64,000 nucleotides of DNA from Prochlorococcus sp. AG-402-K04 (GCA_003216895.1 QCID01000005.1:1-64000); one strand, 5' to 3'; shown: positions 37,238 through 46,739, counted from the stretch's first letter. The notes: generated from the letters alone by a model not told the origin. Numbers and translations are program-made.

Positions 37238-37804
37238 GGACGCAATCTTGAATTAACTCCATCACTTCGTGATTACACCAAAACAAAAATTGATAAAGCA
37301 ACTCACAATTTTCAAGAAATGGTGCAAGAAGCTGATGTCCACCTCTCAGTAGCTCGGAATCCTCGCGTGCCTCAACAGACAGCGGAGGTGACTGTTTTTG
37401 CAAACGGAACAGTGATAAGAGCCCAAGAAAGAAGTGAAAATCTTTATGCAAGCATCGACTTAGTAGCAAATAAACTTGCACGACAATTACGTAAATACAA
37501 AGAGCGACATAACAGTCACAATGTTCATAATAATCAATCAACCAAATCAGTCCAAAACGAAGAAACTCAAAATTTCTCTTCCTCAGATAATTCACTCATT
37601 GAAGGGAAAGAACCACATCTACCTAGCCCAGGAGTAAGACGCAAATATTTTGAAATGGATCCTATGACCATTGAGCAAGCAAGAGTCCAATTAGACCTGA
37701 TTGATCATGACTTCTATTTATTTAGAGAGGAAGAAGGATCCTCTTTACGAGTCATCTATAAGAGAAATCACGGAGGATATGGCGTAATCCAAGAAAAAAT
37801 TTAG
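37220..37804 (+). CDS. hpf: Ribosome hibernation promoting factor, long form (LrtA)
   Basis: Long HPF dimerises 70S ribosomes into inactive 100S particles in the dark or under starvation. The 194-residue protein has the N-terminal S30AE domain (MKLLIHGRNLELTPSLRDY to about residue 100) and a polar linker. The C-terminal dimerisation domain has KYFEMDPMTIEQARVQLDLI at about 140-159. In cyanobacteria this is the light-repressed transcript lrtA. It starts an apparent operon with the deoC-like gene and recO. Its promoter must lie within or beyond the 5' end of lipB. Confidence 0.95.
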   Translation: MKLLIHGRNLELTPSLRDYTKTKIDKATHNFQEMVQEADVHLSVARNPRVPQQTAEVTVFANGTVIRAQERSENLYASIDLVANKLARQLRKYKERHNSHNVHNNQSTKSVQNEETQNFSSSDNSLIEGKEPHLPSPGVRRKYFEMDPMTIEQARVQLDLIDHDFYLFREEEGSSLRVIYKRNHGGYGVIQEKI

Positions 37805-37814
37805 TACTAATCAA

Positions 37815-38498
37815 ATGAGTAAAAACAGCTTGGAAGAAGCTCATGCCAATATATCTAATGTGATTTATCAAGCAGTCCTAAACCCTCATTTTGATAAAGA
37901 AATGATTGTTCAGGTTTGTGATGCATCCAAGCAAAATGGCTTTGCTGGTTTATGTACAAGCCTTTCAAATTTACCAATTGCACGTGAAAGATTAGGCAGC
38001 AAAAGCACTACAAAATTAATCTCTGTAATTGCCTTTCCTTTTGGGTTCATTCCAACTTCTAACAAACAACAAGAAGCCGAGTATGCGATAGAGCAAGGAG
38101 CAGAAGAGTTAGATATTGTTCCAAATTATTTTGCATTAAAAGAAGGGAATATAGAACTATTTTCTGAGGAAATAAATCAAATAAGTGAACTTGGTATTCC
38201 AGTAAGAGTAATAATTGATGCAAATATATTCTTAAACTTATCAAAACTTTCCATCGCAATAGATGCTTTAATCGATGCGGGCGCAATTGGAATTCAAATA
38301 GGTAATGGTTTTGGTCCATCTATCTCAAAGGATCAAACTAATCATGTCTCAAAAATTGTTAAAAATCGCTGCTCAATTAAAACTGTTGGAGGTATTAAAA
38401 CTTTGGATCAAGCAATAGAAATAATTGAAGCAGGCTCAACATATATTGGAACAAGTTTTGGTTTTGAAATTGCTCAAGAACAAAAGGGAAAGGAGTAA
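37815..38498 (+). CDS. DeoC-like protein lacking the Schiff-base lysine
   Basis: This 227-residue TIM-barrel protein aligns along its length with deoxyribose-phosphate aldolase. ELDIVPNYFALKEGN holds the Asp (D100) matching E. coli D102, and SIKTVGGIKT holds K189, matching K201. But the Schiff-base lysine position (VKTSTGF in DeoC) reads IQIGNGF here, with Gln161, and the N-terminal DHTLLKP is YQAVLNP. The normal retro-aldol reaction is therefore unlikely. It sits between hpf and recO, 10 bases after hpf and sharing one base with recO's ATG, so it is actively maintained in an operon. Confidence 0.85.
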   Translation: MSKNSLEEAHANISNVIYQAVLNPHFDKEMIVQVCDASKQNGFAGLCTSLSNLPIARERLGSKSTTKLISVIAFPFGFIPTSNKQQEAEYAIEQGAEELDIVPNYFALKEGNIELFSEEINQISELGIPVRVIIDANIFLNLSKLSIAIDALIDAGAIGIQIGNGFGPSISKDQTNHVSKIVKNRCSIKTVGGIKTLDQAIEIIEAGSTYIGTSFGFEIAQEQKGKE

Positions 38499-39298
38499 TG
38501 AGTGTAAGTCAAAGGATGAAAGGACTGTCTTTAAAAGTTGGGCCTCTCGGTGAGAATGATAGGCTTTTAACCTTACTTAGTGAAGAAAATGGAATATCAC
38601 GTCTTGCAATACCAGGAGCAAGAAAACCTAAAAGCAGACTTGGAGCAACATCTCCTTTTAATTTTTTAGATTTACATATAGTCGGAAAAAAAAATCTTAG
38701 AAGAGTTACACAAATAAAGATTCTTAAGAGTTTTGGGGATCTTGGAAAAAGCATCGAAACACTTTCAGCCGCACAAGCAATTTCGGAGCTAGTTATGGTT
38801 ATGGTTGGGTATGAAGATCCACAAAAAGATTTACTGAGACTGGTATTAATTCATTTAAATAGACTTAATGACCTACATAAAACAAAACTTAATTCATTAG
38901 AAGCTTTAGCAATAAGTATTCAAGCGTGTATTCATTTATTGGCTCTAGGCGGATATTGCTTACCACTGCAAACCTGCTGTTATTCTGGTTCCAGACTTAT
39001 ACCCCCTATTGGAGAATGGAGCTGGAAGTGCAGTTTTATTCCTCAAGAGGGTTTTGCTATTGGAACAATTCCTAATTCAAACGCTGAGCTGAATCCATCT
39101 GAACTTGCTTTACTTCAAAGACTATTACTAGAAAAAGTACCTTTTCACAGTAATGGAAAATTATTAGGTCCTAAAAATGTCTGGTTAAAACTACTGAGAA
39201 TTGTTGAAACCTGGATTGAAACTCATTTACAAAAAAAAATTACATCTCTTCAAATGATGAGAGAAGTAATCATTAGTAATGATCTAGATACTAAATAG
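38498..39298 (+). CDS. recO: DNA repair protein RecO
   Basis: RecO helps load RecA onto SSB-coated DNA in gap repair. The 266-residue protein has the N-terminal OB fold (GLSLKVGPLGENDRLLTLLS, IPGARKPKSRLG) and a helical C-terminal domain. Several Cys are grouped around CLPLQTCCYSG and WSWKCSF, a likely remnant of the usual zinc site. The ATG at 38498 overlaps the preceding stop in TAATG, showing coupling with the deoC-like gene. Confidence 0.93.
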   Translation: MSVSQRMKGLSLKVGPLGENDRLLTLLSEENGISRLAIPGARKPKSRLGATSPFNFLDLHIVGKKNLRRVTQIKILKSFGDLGKSIETLSAAQAISELVMVMVGYEDPQKDLLRLVLIHLNRLNDLHKTKLNSLEALAISIQACIHLLALGGYCLPLQTCCYSGSRLIPPIGEWSWKCSFIPQEGFAIGTIPNSNAELNPSELALLQRLLLEKVPFHSNGKLLGPKNVWLKLLRIVETWIETHLQKKITSLQMMREVIISNDLDTK

Positions 39299-39419
39299 GA
39301 GCATATATTTGAAAAAATTTTTTATTTAAAACCTTATTTATAAATTATTTAACTATTAACAATAGTTTGAGGAGAAATATACGATAGCTGCTAGTTTGAA
39401 ATACCGGTTTATTTAGAGT

Positions 39420-40694
39420 TTGACCCATATCGCCTGGCTAGGCAAAAAAACACCTTTTTGCGGGAACGTCTGTTACGGGCTTAGCACAACTGAAGAGCTT
39501 AGAGACAGAGGATATCAAACAAGTTTTATTCACTTTGACAATCCAATGAGAGATGGGAACAATAAAACTTCCCTACTAGCAAATGATCCTGATGTAAGTC
39601 TTCCTTATTTAATTAAATCTCAGGTTTACACGATCCCTTCTTTAAATGCTCAAAGAGAGCTTAGAGAATCACTCTCAAGGCTTAAACCTGATTTAGTCCA
39701 TGCAAGCCTAACTCTTTCTCCACTAGATTTTCGACTACCTGAGCTTTGTCATCAACTCAATTTACCTTTGATCGCAACTTTTCACCCAGCTTTCGATTCA
39801 AAGCTCAGGAATCTTACCGCCAATACGCAGCAACTTACCTACCAACTTTATGCACCATCATTAGCTAAGTATGAAAAAGTTATTGTGTTCTCAGATTTGC
39901 AAGCAGAAGTTCTCGCAAAACTAGGAGTAAAAGAGAGCCGGCTCAAAGTGATACCTAATGGAATTGACATAAAGAAATGGGAACCTCTTAAACCAAGTAA
40001 TTCACAAAATGATCTTCATCTTGAAATACGGAAAAAGCTAGGCTCTGAGAGAATATTTATCTATATGGGTAGAATCGCTTCTGAAAAAAACGTTGAAGCA
40101 TTACTTCGTGCATGGAGATTTGTCCAGCCAAAAGGATGTCGACTAGTAATAGTAGGAGATGGGCCTCTAAGGCCAACACTCGAAAATCATTCAATCTTCA
40201 ATAAAGAAGATAATGTGGTTTGGTGGGGATACGAAGCCGATCAAAATAAAAGAGTCGCTCTTCTTCAAATCGCTGAGGTTTTTTTACTTCCAAGTCTTGT
40301 AGAGGGATTATCAATAGCCTTGCTCGAAGCGATGGCAACCGGAACAGCGTGCGTCGCGACAGATGCCGGAGCAGATGGAGAAGTAATTGAGAATGGAGCA
40401 GGAATCATACTTAATACTGAGGGAGTTACTTCGCAATTAAGAACCCTTTTACCTGTCTTGCGCGATCAACCAGTGCTTACACACGAATTAGGTAGACGTG
40501 CACGCTTAAGAGTTGAAGAAAAATATACACTTCAACAAAACATAAACTCACTAGAAACTCTTTATGCAGAAGTTCTCAGGTCATCTAACTCGAAAACTCC
40601 TCAGCCAATTGACGACTCTTCTGCGCTGCCAAAACAACTGCTTCAATTAAGGCGGATCTCAAACCCGCAAGCTCAAGGTGTCGAAGAGCACTGA
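39420..40694 (+). CDS. GT4 glycosyltransferase (glycolipid synthase candidate)
   Basis: This 424-residue GT-B retaining glycosyltransferase has VIPNGIDIKKW at the domain junction, the GRIASEKNVEALLRAW loop and the E-x7-E motif PSLVEGLSIALLEAMATG. N-terminal IAWLGKKTPFCGNVCYGLS resembles cyanobacterial DgdA-type digalactosyldiacylglycerol synthases; this is a memory-based suggestion, not a proven assignment. The start is TTG at 39420, with an in-frame stop just upstream at 39414-39416. The last 110 bases overlap the convergent proC gene, so the C-terminal 36 residues are encoded opposite proC. Confidence 0.85.
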   Translation: MTHIAWLGKKTPFCGNVCYGLSTTEELRDRGYQTSFIHFDNPMRDGNNKTSLLANDPDVSLPYLIKSQVYTIPSLNAQRELRESLSRLKPDLVHASLTLSPLDFRLPELCHQLNLPLIATFHPAFDSKLRNLTANTQQLTYQLYAPSLAKYEKVIVFSDLQAEVLAKLGVKESRLKVIPNGIDIKKWEPLKPSNSQNDLHLEIRKKLGSERIFIYMGRIASEKNVEALLRAWRFVQPKGCRLVIVGDGPLRPTLENHSIFNKEDNVVWWGYEADQNKRVALLQIAEVFLLPSLVEGLSIALLEAMATGTACVATDAGADGEVIENGAGIILNTEGVTSQLRTLLPVLRDQPVLTHELGRRARLRVEEKYTLQQNINSLETLYAEVLRSSNSKTPQPIDDSSALPKQLLQLRRISNPQAQGVEEH

Positions 40695-41427
40695 TTGTAG
40701 TACCAGCAGGAGAGGCGACCATATCTTTAAGTTCAGCAGGATGCAAACTCTTTTTTCTTAAGAGCGATGCAGTACCTGAAAGGGTTTTATGAGCTAATTG
40801 GTGGGATAAATGTCTTGGTAATCCTGCGGCAACAGCCCCATCAGCCATTGCTTCAAGCACTAAAGCTATATAGGCAGGTCCTGAAGAAGTCAAAGCCAAA
40901 AAGGAATCAAGCTTTTGTTCCTCTAATTCGTATATTTCACTAATAGGTTCAAAAATCTTTCTAACAACTTTCTTTTGATCCGAAGTTATATCATCCTCCC
41001 ATGCCAAACCAGTAAGCCCCTGGCCAACGAGAGAAGGAGTATTCGGAACCGCTCTTACACATGTGTGCCCAGGGAAAGCTTTCTTCAGACTTTTCAATGT
41101 TATTCCAGCCAACACTGAAATTAATAATGGTTTTTGGAACTGATCATCCGATTGAAATGATGCTACAGATTGTTTGATCTTGTTAAATTGTTGAGGCTTT
41201 ACTGCCAATAACGTCAAAGGAGACTTCCATACTTCTCTAGAAAAAGGATCTTCACTAGATAAGACTTTTACTTCCTTTGGAAGATCATTTAATGCGGATG
41301 CAATACTTGAACTACTACCAACAATTCCTAAAACATTTTGAGGTTGGTATTCACCTCTTTCCAAAAGGGGGGAAATAATAGCTTTAGCCATACTGCCAAA
41401 GCCAATTATCCCAATAGAAATTTCCAA
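40585..41427 (-). CDS. proC: Pyrroline-5-carboxylate reductase
   Basis: ProC makes proline from pyrroline-5-carboxylate with NAD(P)H. The 280-residue protein starts ISIGIIGFGSMAKAIISPLL, the dinucleotide fold. The signatures AVKPQQ, VRAVPNTPSLVGQG and the C-terminal HPAELKDMVASPAGTTI are all intact. It is the last gene of the der-ecfT-pipX-pipY-sepF-proC run, 13 bases after sepF. Its 3' end runs 110 bases into the convergent glycosyltransferase gene; both frames look real. Confidence 0.96.
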   Translation of the reverse strand: MEISIGIIGFGSMAKAIISPLLERGEYQPQNVLGIVGSSSSIASALNDLPKEVKVLSSEDPFSREVWKSPLTLLAVKPQQFNKIKQSVASFQSDDQFQKPLLISVLAGITLKSLKKAFPGHTCVRAVPNTPSLVGQGLTGLAWEDDITSDQKKVVRKIFEPISEIYELEEQKLDSFLALTSSGPAYIALVLEAMADGAVAAGLPRHLSHQLAHKTLSGTASLLRKKSLHPAELKDMVASPAGTTISALRHLELAGLRSALIEAVVLAAQKSRQLAEEFSS

Positions 41428-41440
41428 TCTATTTAATCAT

Positions 41441-42016
41441 TCAGAGAGCAGTAGCTACTGTCTCCCCCCAAGCAGGTTCTGGAGCAGGAGTAGATTCCTT
41501 GGAAATCAAATCATTACCTTTATTACTCATACTTGAAGGGGAAGCTTCCTCTTGAAATGAATTAGTAACCGTTACGCAAGAAGGTGCAAAAAGGAAAATA
41601 CTTTCTCCAACCCTTTCTTGATGTCCATCAATAGCAAACGTTCCACCTGCGACAAAATCAACTGCTCTTTGAGCCTGATCAGGCTCCATCATCGTGAGAT
41701 TCAAAATAACTGTTTTACGCTCTCGCAACGCTTGAATCACCCTTGGCATTTCATCAAAGCTACGTGGTTCCATCAAACTAACTTCAGAATCATTTGTTGA
41801 GATTCCAGGCATACCAATGACATTTGAGGAAGTAAAACCACTCCTTCCGTCAAAAGGATTAGGCTTAGATATGGTTGTCATTTCTCCACTTCCTTCTCTA
41901 TTGGCTCTGTTAAATTTTTCATAGTCATCACTTGTTTCGTAATCGAGCTCATCGAAATCACTATCTAAAAAGTCATCGCCAGCGACGACAGCACGAAGAC
42001 GGGAAATAAGCGACAC
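41441..42016 (-). CDS. sepF: Cell division protein SepF (Cdv2)
   Basis: SepF links FtsZ filaments to each other and the membrane. The 191-residue protein has a short amphipathic N-terminus ([17 protein letters not shown]), an acidic linker and the DUF552/SepF core. In the core, [20 protein letters not shown] and [22 protein letters not shown] are typical. A polar C-terminal tail follows. It lies in the usual cyanobacterial context between pipY and proC. Confidence 0.95.
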   Translation of the reverse strand: MSLISRLRAVVAGDDFLDSDFDELDYETSDDYEKFNRANREGSGEMTTISKPNPFDGRSGFTSSNVIGMPGISTNDSEVSLMEPRSFDEMPRVIQALRERKTVILNLTMMEPDQAQRAVDFVAGGTFAIDGHQERVGESIFLFAPSCVTVTNSFQEEASPSSMSNKGNDLISKESTPAPEPAWGETVATAL

Positions 42017-42160
42017 CAGTTAATCCTCTCGGGATGATTTGTTAAAAAGTTGGATAAACCAACAATCGATACATCTTCAACAATATGAAGGATGAACCAT
42101 ATACTTAAATAACGTTCCTTAACTTAAGGGGCAAGCTTTTTTATTAGTTTTTTCATATCT

Positions 42161-42820
42161 TCAACAATTTATCTGGCTCTGACGTTTACCAAATAAAAGA
42201 GATCCTAAGCGAATCCAAGTAGCACCACATTCAATAGCCTCTTGCCAATCATTGCTCATTCCCATCGAGCACTCCTTTAATCCCAAATGATTTGCAAATT
42301 TTCTACATTTACAAAACAAATCTTTTCTTTGATAAGAATTAAGAGCTATTGGTGGAATTGTCATTAGTCCAATCAAATTAATATTTTTCAAAGAAATAAT
42401 TTTGGACCAGCTTTTCAAAAGATCTTGTTGTAAAAATCCACCCTTGTTGGGGTCATCTCTAAATTTTATTTGTAAAAATATATTCGGAGTTTTTTGCTCT
42501 TCTTGTGAAATTCTAGAAATTCGTTCAAGCAATGACAAAGAATCAACAGAATGAATAAAGTCAAATTCTTTAATAACTCCTCTAACTTTATTTTTTTGCA
42601 AACTACCAACGAAATGCCATCGAAGTTGCGTTAAATCATTCAAATCAATTTTTTTAGGAATAGCCTCTTGCAAACGACTTTCCCCAAAATCCAACTGACC
42701 ATAACTAGACAGTTTACGTATGGATTCATGATGATGACCCTTGCTTACAGCAAGTAAATTTACCCCTAAAGGTAACAAGTCCTTTATTATCTTAAATTCA
42801 TTAGCGTCAGTCAAAATCAA
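42161..42820 (-). CDS. pipY: PLP homeostasis protein PipY (YggS/PROSC family)
   Basis: This 219-residue single-domain PLP-binding protein keeps pyridoxal phosphate and amino-acid pools balanced. LLAVSKGHHHESIRKL contains the PLP lysine (about residue 26). FGESRLQEA, LRWHFVGSLQKNKVR and LSMGMSNDW-like SMGMSNDWQEAIECGATWIRLG are the family blocks. It lies 16 bases after pipX, the arrangement known in cyanobacteria, where the two genes are co-expressed and functionally linked. Confidence 0.93.
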   Translation of the reverse strand: MILTDANEFKIIKDLLPLGVNLLAVSKGHHHESIRKLSSYGQLDFGESRLQEAIPKKIDLNDLTQLRWHFVGSLQKNKVRGVIKEFDFIHSVDSLSLLERISRISQEEQKTPNIFLQIKFRDDPNKGGFLQQDLLKSWSKIISLKNINLIGLMTIPPIALNSYQRKDLFCKCRKFANHLGLKECSMGMSNDWQEAIECGATWIRLGSLLFGKRQSQINC

Positions 42821-42836
42821 ATCAAATCAAATAGAG

Positions 42837-43103
42837 CTACATAAAAGTTTGATTAAATAATTCCTGCCAAACCTCAATATCTGAGGATTTTTCTCTCTTA
42901 CATTTAGAAAGATGCATTTCTGAATAATGTCGGGCATCCATATATGGAATAACTTCAAAAGCTGCTCCCCGTGGTTGCAAGGTAACTAAAAAAAATATTT
43001 TCTGTGCATATAAAGTTGCATATACATCTCTACCATTACTTGCTGGTGACACTAGATATAGCATTCCAAAAGTTGGATGGTTTAGATAGCGTTCAGCGTT
43101 CAA
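42837..43103 (-). CDS. pipX: PipX, co-activator of NtcA and PII partner
   Basis: The 88-residue protein begins MNAERYLNHPTFGMLY and contains YATLYAQKIFFLVTL and a C-terminal WQELFNQTF, all matching PipX. Under nitrogen limitation PipX binds NtcA with 2-oxoglutarate and raises transcription of nitrogen genes. Under nitrogen plenty PII sequesters it. The Tudor-like N-terminal domain and two C-terminal helices fit the length. pipY follows on the same strand. Confidence 0.93.
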   Translation of the reverse strand: MNAERYLNHPTFGMLYLVSPASNGRDVYATLYAQKIFFLVTLQPRGAAFEVIPYMDARHYSEMHLSKCKREKSSDIEVWQELFNQTFM

Positions 43104-43119
43104 ATCTTAATTTTTTTAA

Positions 43120-44034
43120 TTAAGAGGTACCATACAGACAACGTAAGCTAATAGCTATCAAAAACAAACAAATCGAACTTAAATTAATCCACAAATATTT
43201 AGGATTAACAACAATGCAAGGTTTTAGTTGTTGCGACGATAGCCAAAGTCCCTCCCTTGACATTAAAGAATCAGCCCCGTGTTCTGCCCTAAGCAAGATA
43301 TTTGACAAGAGTCTTTCTCCCAAAGAAACGAACAAATTCAATGAACTCTTAAGTCCCAATTTTCTAAAATCAATTGCCCGCACACCAATTGAACGAAAGA
43401 GGTTCTGAAGCTCCTCTTGAACTAAAGGTAAAAATCGTAAAGCCAAGAGCAGTTGAAATGACAATTTTTCCAGAGGAACTCCCAATAAAGTTAAAGGAGC
43501 AAAAAACCATCTTATTGCCCACACAAGATCTTCAGGAGGGGTTGTAATTAACATCAAATTCACACTTTGAATAACAGTAAAAATCAAGGTCGACGTTTTA
43601 ATACCTAATTCTGCAGAGCGACGATCAACAATTAATGGCCCTAACGAAATCCCTCCGAAGTTAACTGGCCCCAACCTAAAAATTTCCCATGATCGAGTCA
43701 AAACAATTGCTCCTGGTATTTCATCAGGTGCTCTTGTCGTCAATTCAAGTGATAATTCACTAGCAGGTAAAACAATCGATAAGAATCCAATAATCAAAGA
43801 GAAAACCAATAAAAATACTAGAGATCGCCACCAAATACGTGGAGGAAGAAAGCTAAAAAATGTAATTAATAAAAGAACTAAAGCTGTAGAGATCCTCCAA
43901 ATGGAGTTAGCTAAAATTGGAGATAATAAAAACAATAGTATCCAAGAGAGTTTAATTCGAGGATCAATAGCTCGAAGCCAGCTTGATTTGCCAGAGACAT
44001 ATTGACCAATCGGAATCTTTTTTAGCCAATCCAT
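43120..44034 (-). CDS. ecfT: ECF transporter T component (CbiQ/EcfT family)
   Basis: This 304-residue membrane protein has about five helices. The two coupling-helix Ala-Arg motifs seen in EcfT are in LRFLPLVQEELQNLFRSIG and ERLLSNILLRAEHGADSLM. With ATPases and a substrate-specific S component elsewhere it would import a vitamin or metal. N-terminal GQYVSGKSSWLRAIDPRIKL is the standard CbiQ-like opening. It lies between der and pipX on one strand. Substrate unknown. Confidence 0.87.
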   Translation of the reverse strand: MDWLKKIPIGQYVSGKSSWLRAIDPRIKLSWILLFLLSPILANSIWRISTALVLLLITFFSFLPPRIWWRSLVFLLVFSLIIGFLSIVLPASELSLELTTRAPDEIPGAIVLTRSWEIFRLGPVNFGGISLGPLIVDRRSAELGIKTSTLIFTVIQSVNLMLITTPPEDLVWAIRWFFAPLTLLGVPLEKLSFQLLLALRFLPLVQEELQNLFRSIGVRAIDFRKLGLKSSLNLFVSLGERLLSNILLRAEHGADSLMSREGLWLSSQQLKPCIVVNPKYLWINLSSICLFLIAISLRCLYGTS

Positions 44035-44043
44035 GAATTATTA

Positions 44044-45414
44044 CTAATTTCGGACCTCTTTCTTATGGCGTGCTAAATCTTTTTCGACATCGCGTTGAGG
44101 CTTCCCTCTCCAAAATAATTTTACAGGAGTCCCTTCAAAACCCAATCCCTCTCTAATTTGTCTCTCAATATATCTTCGATAAGTTTCCCCAAACAATTTA
44201 GGTTCATTCACAAACAGAGTAAAACTTGGAGGATTAATAGCTACTTGAGTACCGTAATAAAGACGCCCTTGTTTTCCACCTCTAGTGGTTGGAGGACTTC
44301 TCCATTTTAATGCCTCAGTCAGCACCTCATTAACCACTGATGTGCTGACTCTTCTTCTATTCTGATCAACTGCCAAAGTAGCTAATGCAAAGATCCCATC
44401 TACTCTTTGTCCAGTAAGTGCAGATGTAAAAATCATCTCGGCCCAATCTAGAAAATATAGTTTTGAACGAATGTCTTTTTCCATCGCAGACATTGTATGA
44501 CTATCTTTTTCGACAGCGTCCCATTTATTAATGACAATTAAACAAGCTCTTCCCTCTTGCTCAATTCTACCTGCAAGCCTCTGATCTTGTTCTGTGACGC
44601 CCTCCAAAGCATCTATAACCAAGACACATACATCACTTCTTTCTATTGCCTTAAAGCTGCGATTAATACCAAAAAATTCTGGGCCATAATTAACACTTCT
44701 ACGTCTACGTATTCCCGCCGTATCAAGTAATTTCCATTGTTTACCTTGATGCGTAATTCGCGTATCTATCGTATCTCGAGTCGTACCCCTAATCGAACTA
44801 ACAATTGCTCTTTGCTCTCCACAAATAGCATTAAGAAGACTTGACTTGCCTACATTTGGTCTCCCAATAATTGCCAATTGAACAGGAGAATCACTTATCT
44901 CATCTAAATTTTTAGAAGGAAACAAAGTGACTACATGATCAAGCAGATCGCCTGTTCCTACTCCATGTATGGCAGAAATTGGATAGGGCTCACCGAGACC
45001 AAGCCTCCAAAATTCAGCTGCCATTGCTAATCCTTGTTCAGGAGATTCACATTTATTAACTACGACGAGTGTTTTACAGGAATGAAACCTTAAAAATTCA
45101 GCAATTGATTCATCAGCTGTGGTAACACCCTCCTGGCCATCAACAACAACTAACGCAACTACGGCTTCTTCAAGTGCAAGATTAGCTTGCTCTCTAATTT
45201 CAGGAAGGAATTCACTATCGTCATCAAAAACAAGTCCTCCGGTATCTACAACTTTAAAATCCCTATCCCTCCAAAATCCATCTTGGTAGGTTCGATCTCT
45301 AGTTACACCTGGTTCATCATGAACAATCGCTTCTCTGCTTTGACATAAGCGATTCACCAATGTAGATTTCCCAACATTTGGGCGTCCAATTATTGCGACT
45401 ATAGGTAGCGCCAA
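44044..45414 (-). CDS. der: GTPase Der (EngA), ribosome assembly
   Basis: Der is a double-GTPase needed for 50S assembly. The 456-residue protein has two G domains, each with GRPNVGKS (residues 9-16 and again near 184). DTGGLVFDD and DTAGIRRRR are the two G3 regions, and NKCESPEQ and NKWDAVEK the two G4 motifs. A C-terminal KH-like domain ends [17 protein letters not shown] at 45414 fits. It heads the minus-strand run to proC. Confidence 0.97.
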   Translation of the reverse strand: MALPIVAIIGRPNVGKSTLVNRLCQSREAIVHDEPGVTRDRTYQDGFWRDRDFKVVDTGGLVFDDDSEFLPEIREQANLALEEAVVALVVVDGQEGVTTADESIAEFLRFHSCKTLVVVNKCESPEQGLAMAAEFWRLGLGEPYPISAIHGVGTGDLLDHVVTLFPSKNLDEISDSPVQLAIIGRPNVGKSSLLNAICGEQRAIVSSIRGTTRDTIDTRITHQGKQWKLLDTAGIRRRRSVNYGPEFFGINRSFKAIERSDVCVLVIDALEGVTEQDQRLAGRIEQEGRACLIVINKWDAVEKDSHTMSAMEKDIRSKLYFLDWAEMIFTSALTGQRVDGIFALATLAVDQNRRRVSTSVVNEVLTEALKWRSPPTTRGGKQGRLYYGTQVAINPPSFTLFVNEPKLFGETYRRYIERQIREGLGFEGTPVKLFWRGKPQRDVEKDLARHKKEVRN

Positions 45415-45486
45415 ATTTCTCTACCTTTCATAAGATTATTTACCCTTTATAGGTCAAAATAAAGATTAATTCTTCATACTACAAGT

Positions 45487-45717
45487 ATGAGCAAAGAGTT
45501 CGATTCAAAAATGAAATTTAGAAATCAAACTTCCCTAAAAAGATTAACCCAAAAAAGAAAGGATTCTTTAACTAGCAAACCATCTTTAATAGCAATCCTT
45601 CTTTCTTTAATAGTTTTTTTTCAAATACCAATTGCCTTAAAAGCTTCATTAAGTATTTTTTGCTTACTTTCTGAAAACAACGAAACAAAAAAATCTTTGA
45701 TTTTTTGTAATGACTGA
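45487..45717 (+). CDS. Hypothetical basic membrane-anchored protein
   Basis: This 76-residue frame starts with ATG at 45487, between der (divergent) and dus (24 bases downstream). The first 35 residues are strongly basic. One hydrophobic segment follows at about residues 33-62 (SLIAILLSLIVFFQIPIALK). No ribosome binding site stands out and I recognise no family. Composition in AT-rich DNA makes a chance frame possible. Confidence 0.35.
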   Translation: MSKEFDSKMKFRNQTSLKRLTQKRKDSLTSKPSLIAILLSLIVFFQIPIALKASLSIFCLLSENNETKKSLIFCND

Positions 45718-45741
45718 AATAAATTCAAGCTTACATTAAAG

Positions 45742-46734
45742 ATGAACGAATTATCTCCGATATTTCTACCAGGCAATGGGACTTCCAGATGTTTAGAGTG
45801 CCAGGTTATTCAGTCCCCACTTGCAGGTGTAAGCGATCAAATTTTCAGAAAATTAGTTCGTAGATGGGCTCCAAAAGCTTTACTTTTTACCGAAATGGTA
45901 AATGCTAAAAGTCTTGAATTAGGACATGGTGAAGAGAAAGTAAACGAGCTTGCAGAAGAGATTGGACCAATTGGTGTTCAACTTTTTGACCATAGGCCAG
46001 ATTCAATGATAGATGCTGCTATCAAAGCGGAATTATCTGGTGCATTTCTTATAGATATAAATATGGGTTGCCCGGTAAAAAAAATCTCCAAAAAAGGAGG
46101 CGGAAGTGCTCTATTAAAAGAACCAGAACTTGCTCAATTAATCGTCAAAAAGGTTTCAAAAGCCATCTCAATTCCAGTAACAGTAAAGATAAGGTTGGGG
46201 TGGTGTGAAACCACCAGTAATCCAGTATCTTTTGCTCTAGGGCTACAGGATGCTGGAGCACAACTCATAACTGTCCATGGGCGAACGAGAAAGCAAGGAT
46301 TTTCTGGTTATGCGAACTGGGAAGCTATTTCTAAAATCAAAAAGTCATTAGATATACCTATCATTGCTAATGGTGATATCAAAAATGCTAGAGATGCTAT
46401 TAATTGCCTAGAGACTACTAATGCCGATGGAGTGATGATAGGAAGAGCAAGTATGGGAGCTCCATGGTTGATTGGCCAAATCAATGAGGAACTCAAAAAT
46501 AAAAAAACTTTTAAACCACCTGATGCAAAGATGAAAGTAAGTTTATCTTTAGAACATCTAAAGTTACTGGTTTCAAAGAAAGGGAATCATGGGCTTTTGA
46601 TTGCTAGAAAACATATGAATTGGACTTGTAGAGGTTTTCAAGGTTCCTCTGCTCTTCGCCACAATTTAGTGAGAGCAAAGAATCCAAAAGACGCAATAAA
46701 ACTACTAGAAGACGAACTTATTAAATTAAACTAA
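45742..46734 (+). CDS. dus: tRNA-dihydrouridine synthase
   Basis: Dus reduces uridines in the tRNA D-loop using FMN and NADPH. The 330-residue protein has the FMN-binding barrel opening (SPLAGVSDQIFRKLVRRW), the catalytic Cys in INMGCPVKKISKKGGGS, and VTVKIRLGW. ITVHGRTRKQGFSG and ANGDIKNARDA follow. The C-terminal helical tRNA-binding domain ends at the stop at 46734. It is convergent with cobI, with five bases between stops. Confidence 0.95.
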   Translation: MNELSPIFLPGNGTSRCLECQVIQSPLAGVSDQIFRKLVRRWAPKALLFTEMVNAKSLELGHGEEKVNELAEEIGPIGVQLFDHRPDSMIDAAIKAELSGAFLIDINMGCPVKKISKKGGGSALLKEPELAQLIVKKVSKAISIPVTVKIRLGWCETTSNPVSFALGLQDAGAQLITVHGRTRKQGFSGYANWEAISKIKKSLDIPIIANGDIKNARDAINCLETTNADGVMIGRASMGAPWLIGQINEELKNKKTFKPPDAKMKVSLSLEHLKLLVSKKGNHGLLIARKHMNWTCRGFQGSSALRHNLVRAKNPKDAIKLLEDELIKLN

Positions 46735-46739
46735 AAATT

